Positions 36,277 to 44,398 of a stretch of 64,000 nucleotides of DNA are shown here, piece by piece. Position 1 is the stretch's first letter. Every line of letters begins with the position of its first letter. The stretch is from positions 26,233 through 90,232 of the forward strand of contig DAOUJY010000040.1 in assembly GCA_034421995.1 (NCBI GenBank). Direction: 5' to 3'. The notes under the pieces are model-generated. The model did no database searches, had not been told where the DNA came from, and was given only the letters and a program-made list of their open reading frames with translations. Source of the DNA: Bin87 sp034421995. Lineage in GTDB: Bacteria > Chloroflexota > Dehalococcoidia > Lucifugimonadales > UBA3495. The position numbers and the translations under genes are program-made.

Positions 36277-36981
36277 TCAGGATGAGGCCGGGTCAGTTGG
36301 ACGCAGGGCAAGTCGCTTCAGGAAACGGTCAACAGCCACGTTCACCGCTTCCGGCTGTTCCAGCGTTACGAAATGCCCGGAGTTCGGGATGACCACGACC
36401 TCCGCATTCTGAAGTTCCCGCCCCAGGTACTCAGCGTATCGTACCGGAGTCATAATGTCGTCCGCGCCCACCAGAACCAGGGTCGGCAAGGCGATCTCTT
36501 TAACCCGCTCCATCACGTCGAATTTGTCGCAGGCCGACAGGTCGTTGTGCTCCACCATCGGGCCGGACTGCAAAGCGCGGGCGGCCAGTTGCGGCGCCAG
36601 CTCGCGATTGATGGCTTCGTAGTATGCGGGGGCCTCGGCTCGCCATTGCGCGTCGTCCCGGCAACGGTTCAGGTAGTCGGGATGCACCCGCAGCCGCGCT
36701 CCAGTCCCGATCAGCACCAAACCGGCCAGGTCCTCGGGAAAGCGCAGCGCGTAGTCCAGCGCGATGGCCCCGCCCATGGAGTGACCGAACAGTACGAAGG
36801 GCGGATATCCCTCAGCGTGCGCGTACTCCCGCAGCCAGTCCACGTAGCCGCCGATGCTGTCGCGGGCTTCCCCGTCCGGGTGGCCCGGCAGGTTAACCGC
36901 GTCGGCGTCGGCAAACCTGGCGGTCTGGTAGTGATAGGTAAGTTCGTTCTGGCCGGAGCCATGGACCATAACCAACTGCAT
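36277..36981 (-). CDS. alpha/beta hydrolase
   Basis: A 234-residue alpha/beta hydrolase. MVHGSGQNELTYHYQ forms the oxyanion region, GHSMGGAIALDYA the nucleophile elbow, GADDIMTPVRYAEYL carries the acid, and NSGHFVTLEQPE the histidine. A longer frame exists, but the internal ATG at 36981 begins at the first strand. Nearest relatives by pattern are esterases or proline iminopeptidase-like lipases; substrate unknown. It follows gyrA by 43 bases. Confidence 0.85.
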   Translation of the reverse strand: MQLVMVHGSGQNELTYHYQTARFADADAVNLPGHPDGEARDSIGGYVDWLREYAHAEGYPPFVLFGHSMGGAIALDYALRFPEDLAGLVLIGTGARLRVHPDYLNRCRDDAQWRAEAPAYYEAINRELAPQLAARALQSGPMVEHNDLSACDKFDVMERVKEIALPTLVLVGADDIMTPVRYAEYLGRELQNAEVVVIPNSGHFVTLEQPEAVNVAVDRFLKRLALRPTDPASS

Positions 36982-37024
36982 TGCCGTACTCTGCGCCTCC
37001 TTTGGATTGGATCCTGTACAACTG

Positions 37025-39766
37025 TTACAGCAGGTGACCCTGGCCATTCATCGGCGTATCCGGTTCATCACCGCCGTCATCGTCATCATCACCGCCAACC
37101 TCGTCGGGCCGATCAGTTTCATCCGTCTCCGCCTCCTCGGCCCCCTCATATTGGCTGTCCGTCTGGGCGGCGATCTCCTCAGCCTGCGCCAGCGCCGAGC
37201 CGGCTTCTTCGTTCTGCCGCGAGGGGTCTTCCTGGCTGTAGTCGTTGGCCCGGAAACAGTATATGGACACAACGCTGTCGTCACCGCCGCGCTCTCTCCA
37301 GATGATGACGCCTTTGGTCTGGCGGGTGTTGACCACTTTGACGTCAGCAAGATTGATCCGTACCACCTGGCCGTTGGCCGAAATAATGAACACCTCGTGT
37401 CCTTCTTCATCGTTCATTTCTGCGGAGGTCACGATCTTGGCGTCCACCACCGGCCCGGTGGGCTTGTCGCCCTGGTCCACGGCAAAGGTCTTCACGCCCA
37501 TGCCGCCCCGGTTGGTTTCGCGATACACCGCTTCTCCTTTGCTGTTGCACAGGGGTGTGGCTTTCCCGTAGCCTTTCTCGCTCACCACCAACAGGAATTC
37601 GTCTTCGGGATCGTTCACCACGTCCATCGCCACCACCCGATCCTTCCCGCTGTACTCGTCCTTGAACTTCATGCCGATAACGCCGGCGGCGTTGCGATTC
37701 CGCTCCGGGATGCTGGTCACCGGACACAGCAGGGCCTGGCCCTGTTCGGTAACCAGAACGACCGACGCATCAGTGTGGGCAGGACGCACCGCCACCAACT
37801 CGTCGCCGTCCTGCACCTTCATGGCGATCAGGCCCGATTTTCGCAGGTTTTCCAATTGACCCGGACGCAACGCATTCACCCGACCGTTGCGCGTGGCAAA
37901 GATGTAAAGCTGGTTGTACTTACCCCGGCTGGCCGGCAACATGGTCTGCACTTGCTCCCCGGGTTGCAAGGGGATCAGGTTCACCAACAGCGTACCCCGC
38001 GCCGTCCTGCCGGAGTCGTTGGGCGTCTCATAAACGTTCAGCGGATATACGCGGCCCTTGTTGGTGAAGAACAGCAGTTGCTCGTGAGTGTTGACCACCG
38101 CGATCTGCATGATGGCGTCGTCATCGCGGTTGTTGGCCCCGCGCACGCCTTTGCCGCCACGACGCTGGTTGCGGTAGGTGTTGATGGGCACGCGCTTGAT
38201 GTAGCCGCGCTGGCTCAGGGTCACCACCACGTCTTCCTGCACGATGAACTGCTCAATGGACTGCTCTTCCAATTCCGCCCGGATGATTTCGGTGCGGCGA
38301 GCGTCGGAGTGCTTGCGTTTGACTTCGCGGGTTTCCCGCTTGATTTCCGCCCGAATCTTCTGCGGATTTTGCAGCAGGTCCTCCAGCCGGGCGATGGTCG
38401 CCAGCAAGTCGTTGTATTCCTCGTCCAGCCGCTGCCGTTCCAGGGCGGCCAGCCGGCGCAGCTGCATATCCAGGATGGCCTGGGCCTGAATTTCCGACAG
38501 GTCGAACTGCTGCACCAGGTTGTTGCGGGCGGTCTCCACGTCCTGGCTGTTGCGAATGGTCTCTATGATGGCGTCGATGGCGTCCAGGGCCTTGAGGAGA
38601 CCCTCCACGATGTGCGCCCGGTCTCGCGCCCGCCCCAGCTGGTACTCGGTCCGCCGGCGGATTACTTCTTCCCTGTGGGTGACGAAGTGGGTTATGAGAT
38701 CTTTCAGCGGCAATTCCTGAGGTTGACCGTCAACCAGCGCCAGCATGATGGCGTTGAACGCAGAGCGCAGCGCCGTCCGCTTGTACAAGTTGTTCAGGAT
38801 CACCGTGGCCTGGGCATTGCGGGCCAACTCGATGACCACCCGTATGCCACGCCGGTCCGACTCGTCGCGGATCTCGGTGATCCCGGCGAGAGTCTTGTCG
38901 CGCACCAGGCTGGCGATTTTCTCGACCAACGTCGCCTTATTGACCTGGTAGGGCAGTTCACTGATGACAATGCGCTGCCGGTTGGAGTTGCGGCCGGGCA
39001 TATCTTCGATCTGGGTCACCGCCTCCATGACGACGCGGCCCCGACCGGTGGCATACATATCTCGCACGCCGGCCACGCCGCGAATACGGCCGGACGTGGG
39101 AAAATCCGGCGCCGGCACGATCTCCATGAGTTGGTCAACGTTGCACGCCGGATGGTCGATGACGTAGCAAATGGCGTCACAGATTTCGGCCAGGTTGTGG
39201 GGCGGCATATTGGTCGCCATTCCCACCGCGATGCCCGATGAACCGTTGACCAGCAGGTTGGGCATTCGCGCCGGCAGCACTTGGGGTTCCTTGAGGGAAT
39301 CGTCGAAATTGTCGCTGAAATCAACGGTCTGCTGGTCGATGTCCGCCAGCATCTCGTCGGCGATGGCGGCCAGTCGAGCCTCGGTGTAGCGCATCGCCGC
39401 CGGCGGGTCGCCGTCGATGCTGCCGTAGTTGCCCTGCCCGTCAATCAGAGGAGCCCGCATGGAAAACTGCTGCGCCATCCGCACCAGCGCGTCGTACACG
39501 GAGCCGTCGCCGTGGGGGTGGAACTTACCCAACACTTCACCGACGATGCGGGCGCTCTTCCGATACTGGCTCCCTGGCCGGATGCCCATGTCGTGCATGG
39601 CATAGAGAATCCGGCGCTGCACCGGTTTCAAACCGTCCCGCACGTCCGGCAGCGCCCGGGCCACGATGACCGACATCGCGTAGGAGAGATACGACTCGCG
39701 CATCTCGTCGCCAATTGCGCGATCAATGAATTCGCCGCCGGTTTGCGGTGGAGGGGCCGTGGTCAT
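37025..39766 (-). CDS. gyrA: DNA gyrase subunit A
   Basis: The 913-residue DNA-cleaving subunit of gyrase. The active-site tyrosine is in AAMRYTEARL, with the preceding SARIVGEVLGKFHPHGD hinge region intact, where quinolone contacts would lie. The C-terminal wrapping domain has the GyrA box as QRRGGKGV and six blade-like repeats, followed by an unusually acidic tail rich in E and D. AAGGAG lies 9 bases upstream. The 5' region carries a 20-bp tandem array. gyrB is not in this window. Confidence 0.97.
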   Translation of the reverse strand: MTTAPPPQTGGEFIDRAIGDEMRESYLSYAMSVIVARALPDVRDGLKPVQRRILYAMHDMGIRPGSQYRKSARIVGEVLGKFHPHGDGSVYDALVRMAQQFSMRAPLIDGQGNYGSIDGDPPAAMRYTEARLAAIADEMLADIDQQTVDFSDNFDDSLKEPQVLPARMPNLLVNGSSGIAVGMATNMPPHNLAEICDAICYVIDHPACNVDQLMEIVPAPDFPTSGRIRGVAGVRDMYATGRGRVVMEAVTQIEDMPGRNSNRQRIVISELPYQVNKATLVEKIASLVRDKTLAGITEIRDESDRRGIRVVIELARNAQATVILNNLYKRTALRSAFNAIMLALVDGQPQELPLKDLITHFVTHREEVIRRRTEYQLGRARDRAHIVEGLLKALDAIDAIIETIRNSQDVETARNNLVQQFDLSEIQAQAILDMQLRRLAALERQRLDEEYNDLLATIARLEDLLQNPQKIRAEIKRETREVKRKHSDARRTEIIRAELEEQSIEQFIVQEDVVVTLSQRGYIKRVPINTYRNQRRGGKGVRGANNRDDDAIMQIAVVNTHEQLLFFTNKGRVYPLNVYETPNDSGRTARGTLLVNLIPLQPGEQVQTMLPASRGKYNQLYIFATRNGRVNALRPGQLENLRKSGLIAMKVQDGDELVAVRPAHTDASVVLVTEQGQALLCPVTSIPERNRNAAGVIGMKFKDEYSGKDRVVAMDVVNDPEDEFLLVVSEKGYGKATPLCNSKGEAVYRETNRGGMGVKTFAVDQGDKPTGPVVDAKIVTSAEMNDEEGHEVFIISANGQVVRINLADVKVVNTRQTKGVIIWRERGGDDSVVSIYCFRANDYSQEDPSRQNEEAGSALAQAEEIAAQTDSQYEGAEEAETDETDRPDEVGGDDDDDGGDEPDTPMNGQGHLL

Positions 39767-39785
39767 CGTGGGTTTCTCCTTGCTT

Positions 39786-39865
39786 CACTCGCCATTCTGG
39801 GCTTACACCCGTCATTCCGTGCTTACGCCCGCCATTCCGAGCTCACACTCGTCATTCCGAGCTTA
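39786..39865. repeat. four tandem 20-bp units upstream of gyrA
   Basis: Exactly four back-to-back 20-bp units with consensus CAYYCGYCATTCYGDGCTYA at 39786, 39806, 39826 and 39846, running straight into a full palindromic repeat at 39866-39897. Each unit copies the left half of that palindrome. The array covers about -20 to -100 relative to the gyrA start codon. Confidence 0.9.
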
Positions 39866-39869
39866 CACC

Positions 39870-39895
39870 CGTCATTCCGGCGAAAGCCGGAATCC
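39870..39895. repeat. CGTCATTCCGGC palindromic repeat (REP-like), copy 2
   Basis: Identical core to the copy at 30063 (ATTCCGGC gaaa GCCGGAAT). It is the downstream end of the tandem array and sits 15 bases from the stop of the C26-like gene. Confidence 0.85.
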
Positions 39896-39909
39896 CGAAA
39901 ATCATTTGG

Positions 39910-40560
39910 CTAACCTGTCCTGCCGGCGGCAAAGGCGTCAGCGCGTTCCACCAGCCCCAGGAACAAATTGCGGAAATTCGCCGGAACCTCGTCGCTCCGT
40001 TCCGGTAGGAACTGCACGCCAATCACCCAGCTGTGTTCCTTGCTTTCCAGTCCTTCAATCACACCGTCGTCCAGTTGATAGGCAATGGTCATCAACCTGT
40101 CGGCCCTTTGCGGTTCGCGCAAACCCAATCGATGCCGGCTGTTGACCCGGAACATCCCCGCGCTGCCGATGATGGCGGCCACCTTCGAGCCGGGCGACAG
40201 GTAGATTTGGTGTCGCACTGTGTCGTTTTCACCGTCGTCTTGATGCCCAATCACATTGTCCGCCGGCCGGCCTCCAAAACAGGCATTCAGCAGGTGCATC
40301 CCGCCCCCGGTGGTCAACACGGGCATATCCCGCGTTAGCGCGGCCTCCAGGAGACGCATCCCGGTCGCCGCATTACCTTCGTGGAGCGCGTCGTCCGCCA
40401 CCAGTAACCCGCCCACAGAGGTCAGCGGGTCGGCATTGGCCTCAGCCGCCGTGATAATGTGAACTTGCCCGCCGGCCGCCTCAACCGCGCGGATGTATGG
40501 GCTCTGAAGGTGGCCGTTGCAGTGGTCGGCCAAGACGGCAATAGTGGGCAAAATAAGCAA
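39910..40560 (-). CDS. class I glutamine amidotransferase-like (C26) protein, catalytic residues lost
   Basis: A 216-residue protein of the gamma-glutamyl-GABA hydrolase/C26 fold. The nucleophile elbow, normally GICRGMQ, reads TTGGGMH: the cysteine position (residue 85) is glycine. The later HPE motif reads LPE (residues 185-187), so the histidine is also lost while the glutamate remains. NSRHRLGL and GVQF are conserved, so the fold is probably intact. It is likely a pseudoenzyme that binds rather than cleaves. It lies upstream of gyrA on the same strand. Confidence 0.78.
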   Translation of the reverse strand: MLILPTIAVLADHCNGHLQSPYIRAVEAAGGQVHIITAAEANADPLTSVGGLLVADDALHEGNAATGMRLLEAALTRDMPVLTTGGGMHLLNACFGGRPADNVIGHQDDGENDTVRHQIYLSPGSKVAAIIGSAGMFRVNSRHRLGLREPQRADRLMTIAYQLDDGVIEGLESKEHSWVIGVQFLPERSDEVPANFRNLFLGLVERADAFAAGRTG

Positions 40561-40693
40561 TCTTGAATAGGCCGGCAGGTTCTTTGATTATACTAAAAAT
40601 CATGCCAGCCTGCCCGTTGCGCCCGTCACCATCTTTCGTTGAAAACCGCCTCCGTGCTACCCTGCACCCAAGAAGCATGGAGGGCAATTAGCG

Positions 40694-41053
40694 ATGACAT
40701 CCGCCAACACCCACGCATCACAGCAAGATAGCGCCGTGTCGGACGCTGTCGAGGATGTAGGCACCTTTCAAGTTCTGGTGAGCTACTACGACGGAGCGGA
40801 CTTTAACGGCGACTGGCGCTGGGGGGCAGACTGTCCAGCGGTGGGCTGCGCTACTGACGGGCGGACCCGCGAAGAAGCGTTGGAGATGGTAAAAGATGCC
40901 ATTCAGTGCCTTCTGTCGGCATTCCCACCGGGCCAATTCCCGTTGCGTTCCGACGACGCTATGGCCGAGGCTTGCGCCGAGTACGAAGCCGAGGGGTGGG
41001 GAGAGTACACGTTGGATTGGGTAACGATTTCCGGCCCTAACCCATACCGTTAG
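40694..41053 (+). CDS. hicB: HicB-like antitoxin
   Basis: A 119-residue HicB-fold protein. FQVLVSYYDGADFNGDWRWGADCPAVGCATDGRTREEALEMVKDAI follows the order of the partial RNase H domain, and the acidic C-terminal part resembles an added domain. No DNA-binding tail is obvious. GGAGGG lies 10 bases upstream. It precedes hicA by 24 bases; most hicAB pairs have hicA first, so the order here is reversed. Confidence 0.72.
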   Translation: MTSANTHASQQDSAVSDAVEDVGTFQVLVSYYDGADFNGDWRWGADCPAVGCATDGRTREEALEMVKDAIQCLLSAFPPGQFPLRSDDAMAEACAEYEAEGWGEYTLDWVTISGPNPYR

Positions 41054-41077
41054 ACGCTTGGCCAGAGGCGTCAGCGA

Positions 41078-41326
41078 ATGCCTCGTCAACCCAATCGTAG
41101 CGACGTTATACGCGCCTTGGCTGCCGCCGGGTTTGTGTTCACTCCCGGCCGGGGCCGCGGCGGTCATGATAAGTGGCAATTGGGGCCGCATATCGTTGCG
41201 GTGCCACGCCATAGAGAGGACATCCGCCCTGGAACATTTGCCAATATCCGCCGTCAAGCCGGCGGTTGGTCAACCGCTAAATTCTGGTGGTATGCCGACG
41301 GGATGCGCGGGCCGGAGCCGGATTAA
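41078..41326 (+). CDS. hicA: HicA-like mRNA interferase toxin
   Basis: An 82-residue double-stranded-RNA-binding-like toxin. The typical features are SDVIRALAAAGFVFTPGRGRGGH with the catalytic histidine (usually GSHh), then IVAVPRHREDIRPGTFANIRRQAG. The stop overlaps the convergent oxidoreductase gene by four bases. Confidence 0.78.
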   Translation: MPRQPNRSDVIRALAAAGFVFTPGRGRGGHDKWQLGPHIVAVPRHREDIRPGTFANIRRQAGGWSTAKFWWYADGMRGPEPD

Positions 41327-42645
41327 TCGCCGGCGACGTCTTCCAAAACCATCCGCGCCACCTGTCGTCCCATCCGAACCGAGTAGTTTGTCCCCCGGTC
41401 TTCAGGATAGATTTGCGTCGTGTTGGCCAGGTACAGCGACTGGAACGGCGTCCGGTGGTCGGGGATGCGTTCGCTGTAGTTGACGCCGATGATGGGCTGC
41501 GCCCCGTCAACCCGGTGGTGGTAATACTCTACAATCCAGTCGCGGCTGAAATCGGGGTTCAATCGTTGCAAGTAGGGAATGAACTCTTCCAACAGCTCCG
41601 CCGGTTCCTTGCGATACAACTCGCTGTTGCGGTCGGGATAGTTGGTGAAATAGACGATGTGGTGGCCGCCGTAGAGGCTGCGGTCGATCATGTTGGTGTG
41701 CTCAATGACGCCGACAAACGGCAGGGAACGGTCGGCCACGTTGAGCCAGTATTTGGACGTCAGAGGCCGGTCCAGCACCAGTATCAGCAGCACCGCCGAC
41801 AGATAGCGGGCCGCTTCCAGGACGGCGCGGTACTCGTCGGGCAACTCCGGCGCCAGCCGGATGAACACGTTGGACGGCGTAGTGGCGATGACGGCGTCGT
41901 ACTCGTAATCCCGCTGCTCACCTCCCTTCACGGCGGCGGTGAAGCCGGTGGCCCTGCCGCCGGCGACGTTGATGCGCCGCACCGCCGCTCCGGTATGCAC
42001 CAGTCCGCCCTGCTCCACGACACGCTCGCCGCAGGCGTCGAACACGGCGCCGAAACTGCACATCGGGTAGCCCAGCCGCTCTTTCTGCATCCTTTTCCGC
42101 GACGCTACCCGCAGATAAATCTTCCCCCACAACCAAGTCATGCTGACCTGATCGTAGTAGTCGCCGAACTTGCCCCGCAGCATGGGTTCCCAAATTACCC
42201 GATAAGCGTCCTCACCCATATGCCGCCGAGTCCATTCGGCGGCGGTAACATCCTCAAACTTGCGCCAGTTGCGGGTTTTCTGCAACAGGAACGTCCACAA
42301 CCCCAACCGAATGCGCTGGGCGAAGGGCAGCGGTGAAAAGCGCAACAGGTCCATGGGCGTGGCGAAATCCCAGATGCGACCACCGTGGAACAGGCCCACC
42401 TTCGACTCCAGCCATTCCATCGAGTCACCGAGACCAAGCTCGTCAATCAGGTCCACCATGTCGGTGTCGCTGACGAACAGGTGATGGTAGCCACGTTCCA
42501 GCTGACCGCCGCCCACCTCAAAAGTTGACGCCTGACCACCGAGGAAAGGCGCCGCCTCAAACACCTCGGCGAAATGACCCCGGCTGGTCAGTTCCAGCGC
42601 AGCCGCCAGGCCAGCGGCGCCGCCGCCGATGATACCCACTCGCAT
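41323..42645 (-). CDS. FAD-dependent oxidoreductase, amine oxidase/phytoene desaturase type
   Basis: A 440-residue flavoprotein. The FAD-binding Rossmann motif GIIGGGAAGLAAALEL is at the N-terminus, and the FAD-contacting GGQAST and GYHHLF motifs follow; the latter is typical of a group found next to glycosyltransferases. The C-terminal YAGDNTxxx-like segment is seen as LYLANTTQIYPEDRG. The substrate is unknown; desaturation or sugar/lipid redox are possible. It follows the flippase-like gene, two bases apart. Confidence 0.8.
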   Translation of the reverse strand: MRVGIIGGGAAGLAAALELTSRGHFAEVFEAAPFLGGQASTFEVGGGQLERGYHHLFVSDTDMVDLIDELGLGDSMEWLESKVGLFHGGRIWDFATPMDLLRFSPLPFAQRIRLGLWTFLLQKTRNWRKFEDVTAAEWTRRHMGEDAYRVIWEPMLRGKFGDYYDQVSMTWLWGKIYLRVASRKRMQKERLGYPMCSFGAVFDACGERVVEQGGLVHTGAAVRRINVAGGRATGFTAAVKGGEQRDYEYDAVIATTPSNVFIRLAPELPDEYRAVLEAARYLSAVLLILVLDRPLTSKYWLNVADRSLPFVGVIEHTNMIDRSLYGGHHIVYFTNYPDRNSELYRKEPAELLEEFIPYLQRLNPDFSRDWIVEYYHHRVDGAQPIIGVNYSERIPDHRTPFQSLYLANTTQIYPEDRGTNYSVRMGRQVARMVLEDVAGD

Positions 42646-42648
42646 AGC

Positions 42649-43848
42649 CTAGTTGTCCTCTGCGGCGCGAACGCCTCCAACCTGTCCGTCATTCCCTCCC
42701 TCCAACCCGTCATTCCGGCGAAAGCCGGAATCCAGGGGAACCCCGCTGGCCGCGACATTGACCCCGGCGATTTTTGAACAATCCGGCGTCACGGCAGCAG
42801 GTTCCTCCTCCGGCAACGCCGTCAACCGCCGCAGCGACAGGTTATGCCAGAAGAGCAAAATCAGCCCGGCAATGTTGACTGGCAGCCACAACGCGACCAG
42901 ATGCACCGCCACTGTATAGGCCGCGGCCACCGCCGCGCCAATCCCCAGGGCCACCAGGGTCTGCTGCGCTACCACCTCGAAGGGGCCGATGCCGCCGATT
43001 GACGCCGGTATCGCCGTGATGAGATTGGACGTCACGGTGACCAGCAGTATCGTTGCTGCCAATAACCAGAAGGAACCGAAGTATTCGTGAAGATTGAAGG
43101 AGTAAGCCACGATGAGATACACGCCGGCTTCAGCCAGCCAAACGGGAAGGGATCCCAGGAACAACACCGCGTGCTTGCCGGGAGAGTTCAGGGCAGCCAA
43201 CCCCTCCACAAAACCGTGGATAACCTCAGCGGCCAGCACGCGAAAACGCGCCGGCAGGATGACCGTCATGGCAATGAGCCAGTTCACCGCTCGACGGCTG
43301 GTCGCCAGCGCAGTAAGCACCACCAACGCAACTGCGAAACTACCGATTACGCCCACCATCAACACGATGGCGGTGGACTGATAAGCCAGGCTTGCATCGT
43401 TGAACAGACCGGCGGCTAACAGGAGCGGCGCTGCCACCGCTCCCATGGCCAGCAACGTGAGACCGTCGTACAGCCGCTCCACGCTCAGGGTCGCGATGGA
43501 CGCAGGGACGCTCACCGCCTTTTCCCGCTGCGAAAGATAAACGGCCCGCACCAGTTCGCCCAATCGGGCCGGCAGCACGTTGTTAGCCATGTAACCGATG
43601 ATGATGACCGGATATAACCGCCGCGCCGGTATCTTGTCGATGGGAGCCAGCAGATATTGCCAGCGCAAAGCCCGGAACCACTGTCCGATGAAATACAGCA
43701 CGATGGCCGGCGCCAGGTACAGGTAGTTCGCCGTGAGCAACGCCTCCGCCAGTTCCCGGCGGTCCACCAGCAACACCAGCAGGCCCAGCGCCACCACGCT
43801 GACCAGCACCCCCGCCCAGAACCGCCAGTTGCCGAGGAAGTAGGTCAT
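42649..43848 (-). CDS. lysylphosphatidylglycerol synthase/flippase-like membrane protein
   Basis: A 399-residue integral membrane protein of the UPF0104/LPG-synthase transmembrane family with about eight helices. YFIGQWFRALRWQYLLAP and GELVRAVYLSQREKAVSVPASIATL are family landmarks; the enzyme-type C-terminal GNAT domain is absent. The last 30 residues (from SGVPLDSGFRRND) are translated from the palindromic repeat at 42708-42733 and look like an acquired tail. It overlaps the next gene by four bases. Confidence 0.82.
   Translation of the reverse strand: MTYFLGNWRFWAGVLVSVVALGLLVLLVDRRELAEALLTANYLYLAPAIVLYFIGQWFRALRWQYLLAPIDKIPARRLYPVIIIGYMANNVLPARLGELVRAVYLSQREKAVSVPASIATLSVERLYDGLTLLAMGAVAAPLLLAAGLFNDASLAYQSTAIVLMVGVIGSFAVALVVLTALATSRRAVNWLIAMTVILPARFRVLAAEVIHGFVEGLAALNSPGKHAVLFLGSLPVWLAEAGVYLIVAYSFNLHEYFGSFWLLAATILLVTVTSNLITAIPASIGGIGPFEVVAQQTLVALGIGAAVAAAYTVAVHLVALWLPVNIAGLILLFWHNLSLRRLTALPEEEPAAVTPDCSKIAGVNVAASGVPLDSGFRRNDGLEGGNDGQVGGVRAAEDN
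42708..42733. repeat. CGTCATTCCGGC palindromic repeat (REP-like), copy 3, inside a coding region
   Basis: Same ATTCCGGC gaaa GCCGGAAT core, with a further half-copy 21 bases upstream at 42687. It falls within the last codons of the flippase-like gene and is translated as part of DSGFRRND. Confidence 0.85.
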
Positions 43849-44384
43849 GGCTGGTGCGACGGCGCCGTGGGTGGTCGGTGCGTGTTCGAGAAGCCCACCG
43901 GGGACGTATCCCCAACCTCCAAATGCTGCCTTCCCGTGAGCGTCCTCACCCGCCAGCGGTCGCCCTCCCGGATGATAAAGGGCCGCGGCGGTTCGTACAG
44001 CGCTCTTTCCAAATCCGGCAACATATCTGCTACCGTCGCTATGATGTCTGTAATTTCCGGCGGACTCATCTCATTATCATAAAAATTCCGATGGCCGTTA
44101 TCCGCTGCAACATAGGATCTGAGAACAGCGATTTCGTCATATTCGTCGTCCAGCTGCCGGGCGATATGGCCGACGGTGCGGTGGCCGCCCAAGTTCATCC
44201 ACCCGCGCTGCTGCCCATGTGCCTTGAGCATCTGGGCCAATGCGCCCCAAACCTTTTCCGTGGCCTGTAGGCGGTCTCCCTTCTCCAGCTCGTCGCGCGC
44301 TTGTTGAATCAATCGCCGGCTGATTTGCACCCGGTCTTCCACAGTAGCGAACCCGGGTTCCGGCAACGCGGGAGTCGTCGTCAT
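43845..44384 (-). CDS. HEPN/PaREP1-like helical protein
   Basis: A 179-residue protein whose first 125 residues are helical and fit the PaREP1/HEPN superfamily pattern: ARDELEKGDRLQATEKVWGALAQML, then HRTVGHIARQL and HRNFYDNEMSPPEITDI. The RX4-6H-type RNase motif is not clearly present. The C-terminal 50 residues are beta-rich and unique. It starts the pair with the flippase-like gene (ATGA overlap). Role unknown. Confidence 0.6.
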   Translation of the reverse strand: MTTTPALPEPGFATVEDRVQISRRLIQQARDELEKGDRLQATEKVWGALAQMLKAHGQQRGWMNLGGHRTVGHIARQLDDEYDEIAVLRSYVAADNGHRNFYDNEMSPPEITDIIATVADMLPDLERALYEPPRPFIIREGDRWRVRTLTGRQHLEVGDTSPVGFSNTHRPPTAPSHQP

Positions 44385-44398
44385 ATAATAGCCCCTTT

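Noticed and set aside
37007..39241. A 744-residue plus-strand open frame antisense to gyrA
   Set aside because: It is a shadow of the G+C-rich gyrA codons; composition is histidine- and glycine-rich without any motif, and gyrA is unmistakable.
39786..39865. A CRISPR array
   Set aside because: Units are 20 bp, contiguous and without spacers, and no cas gene is present.
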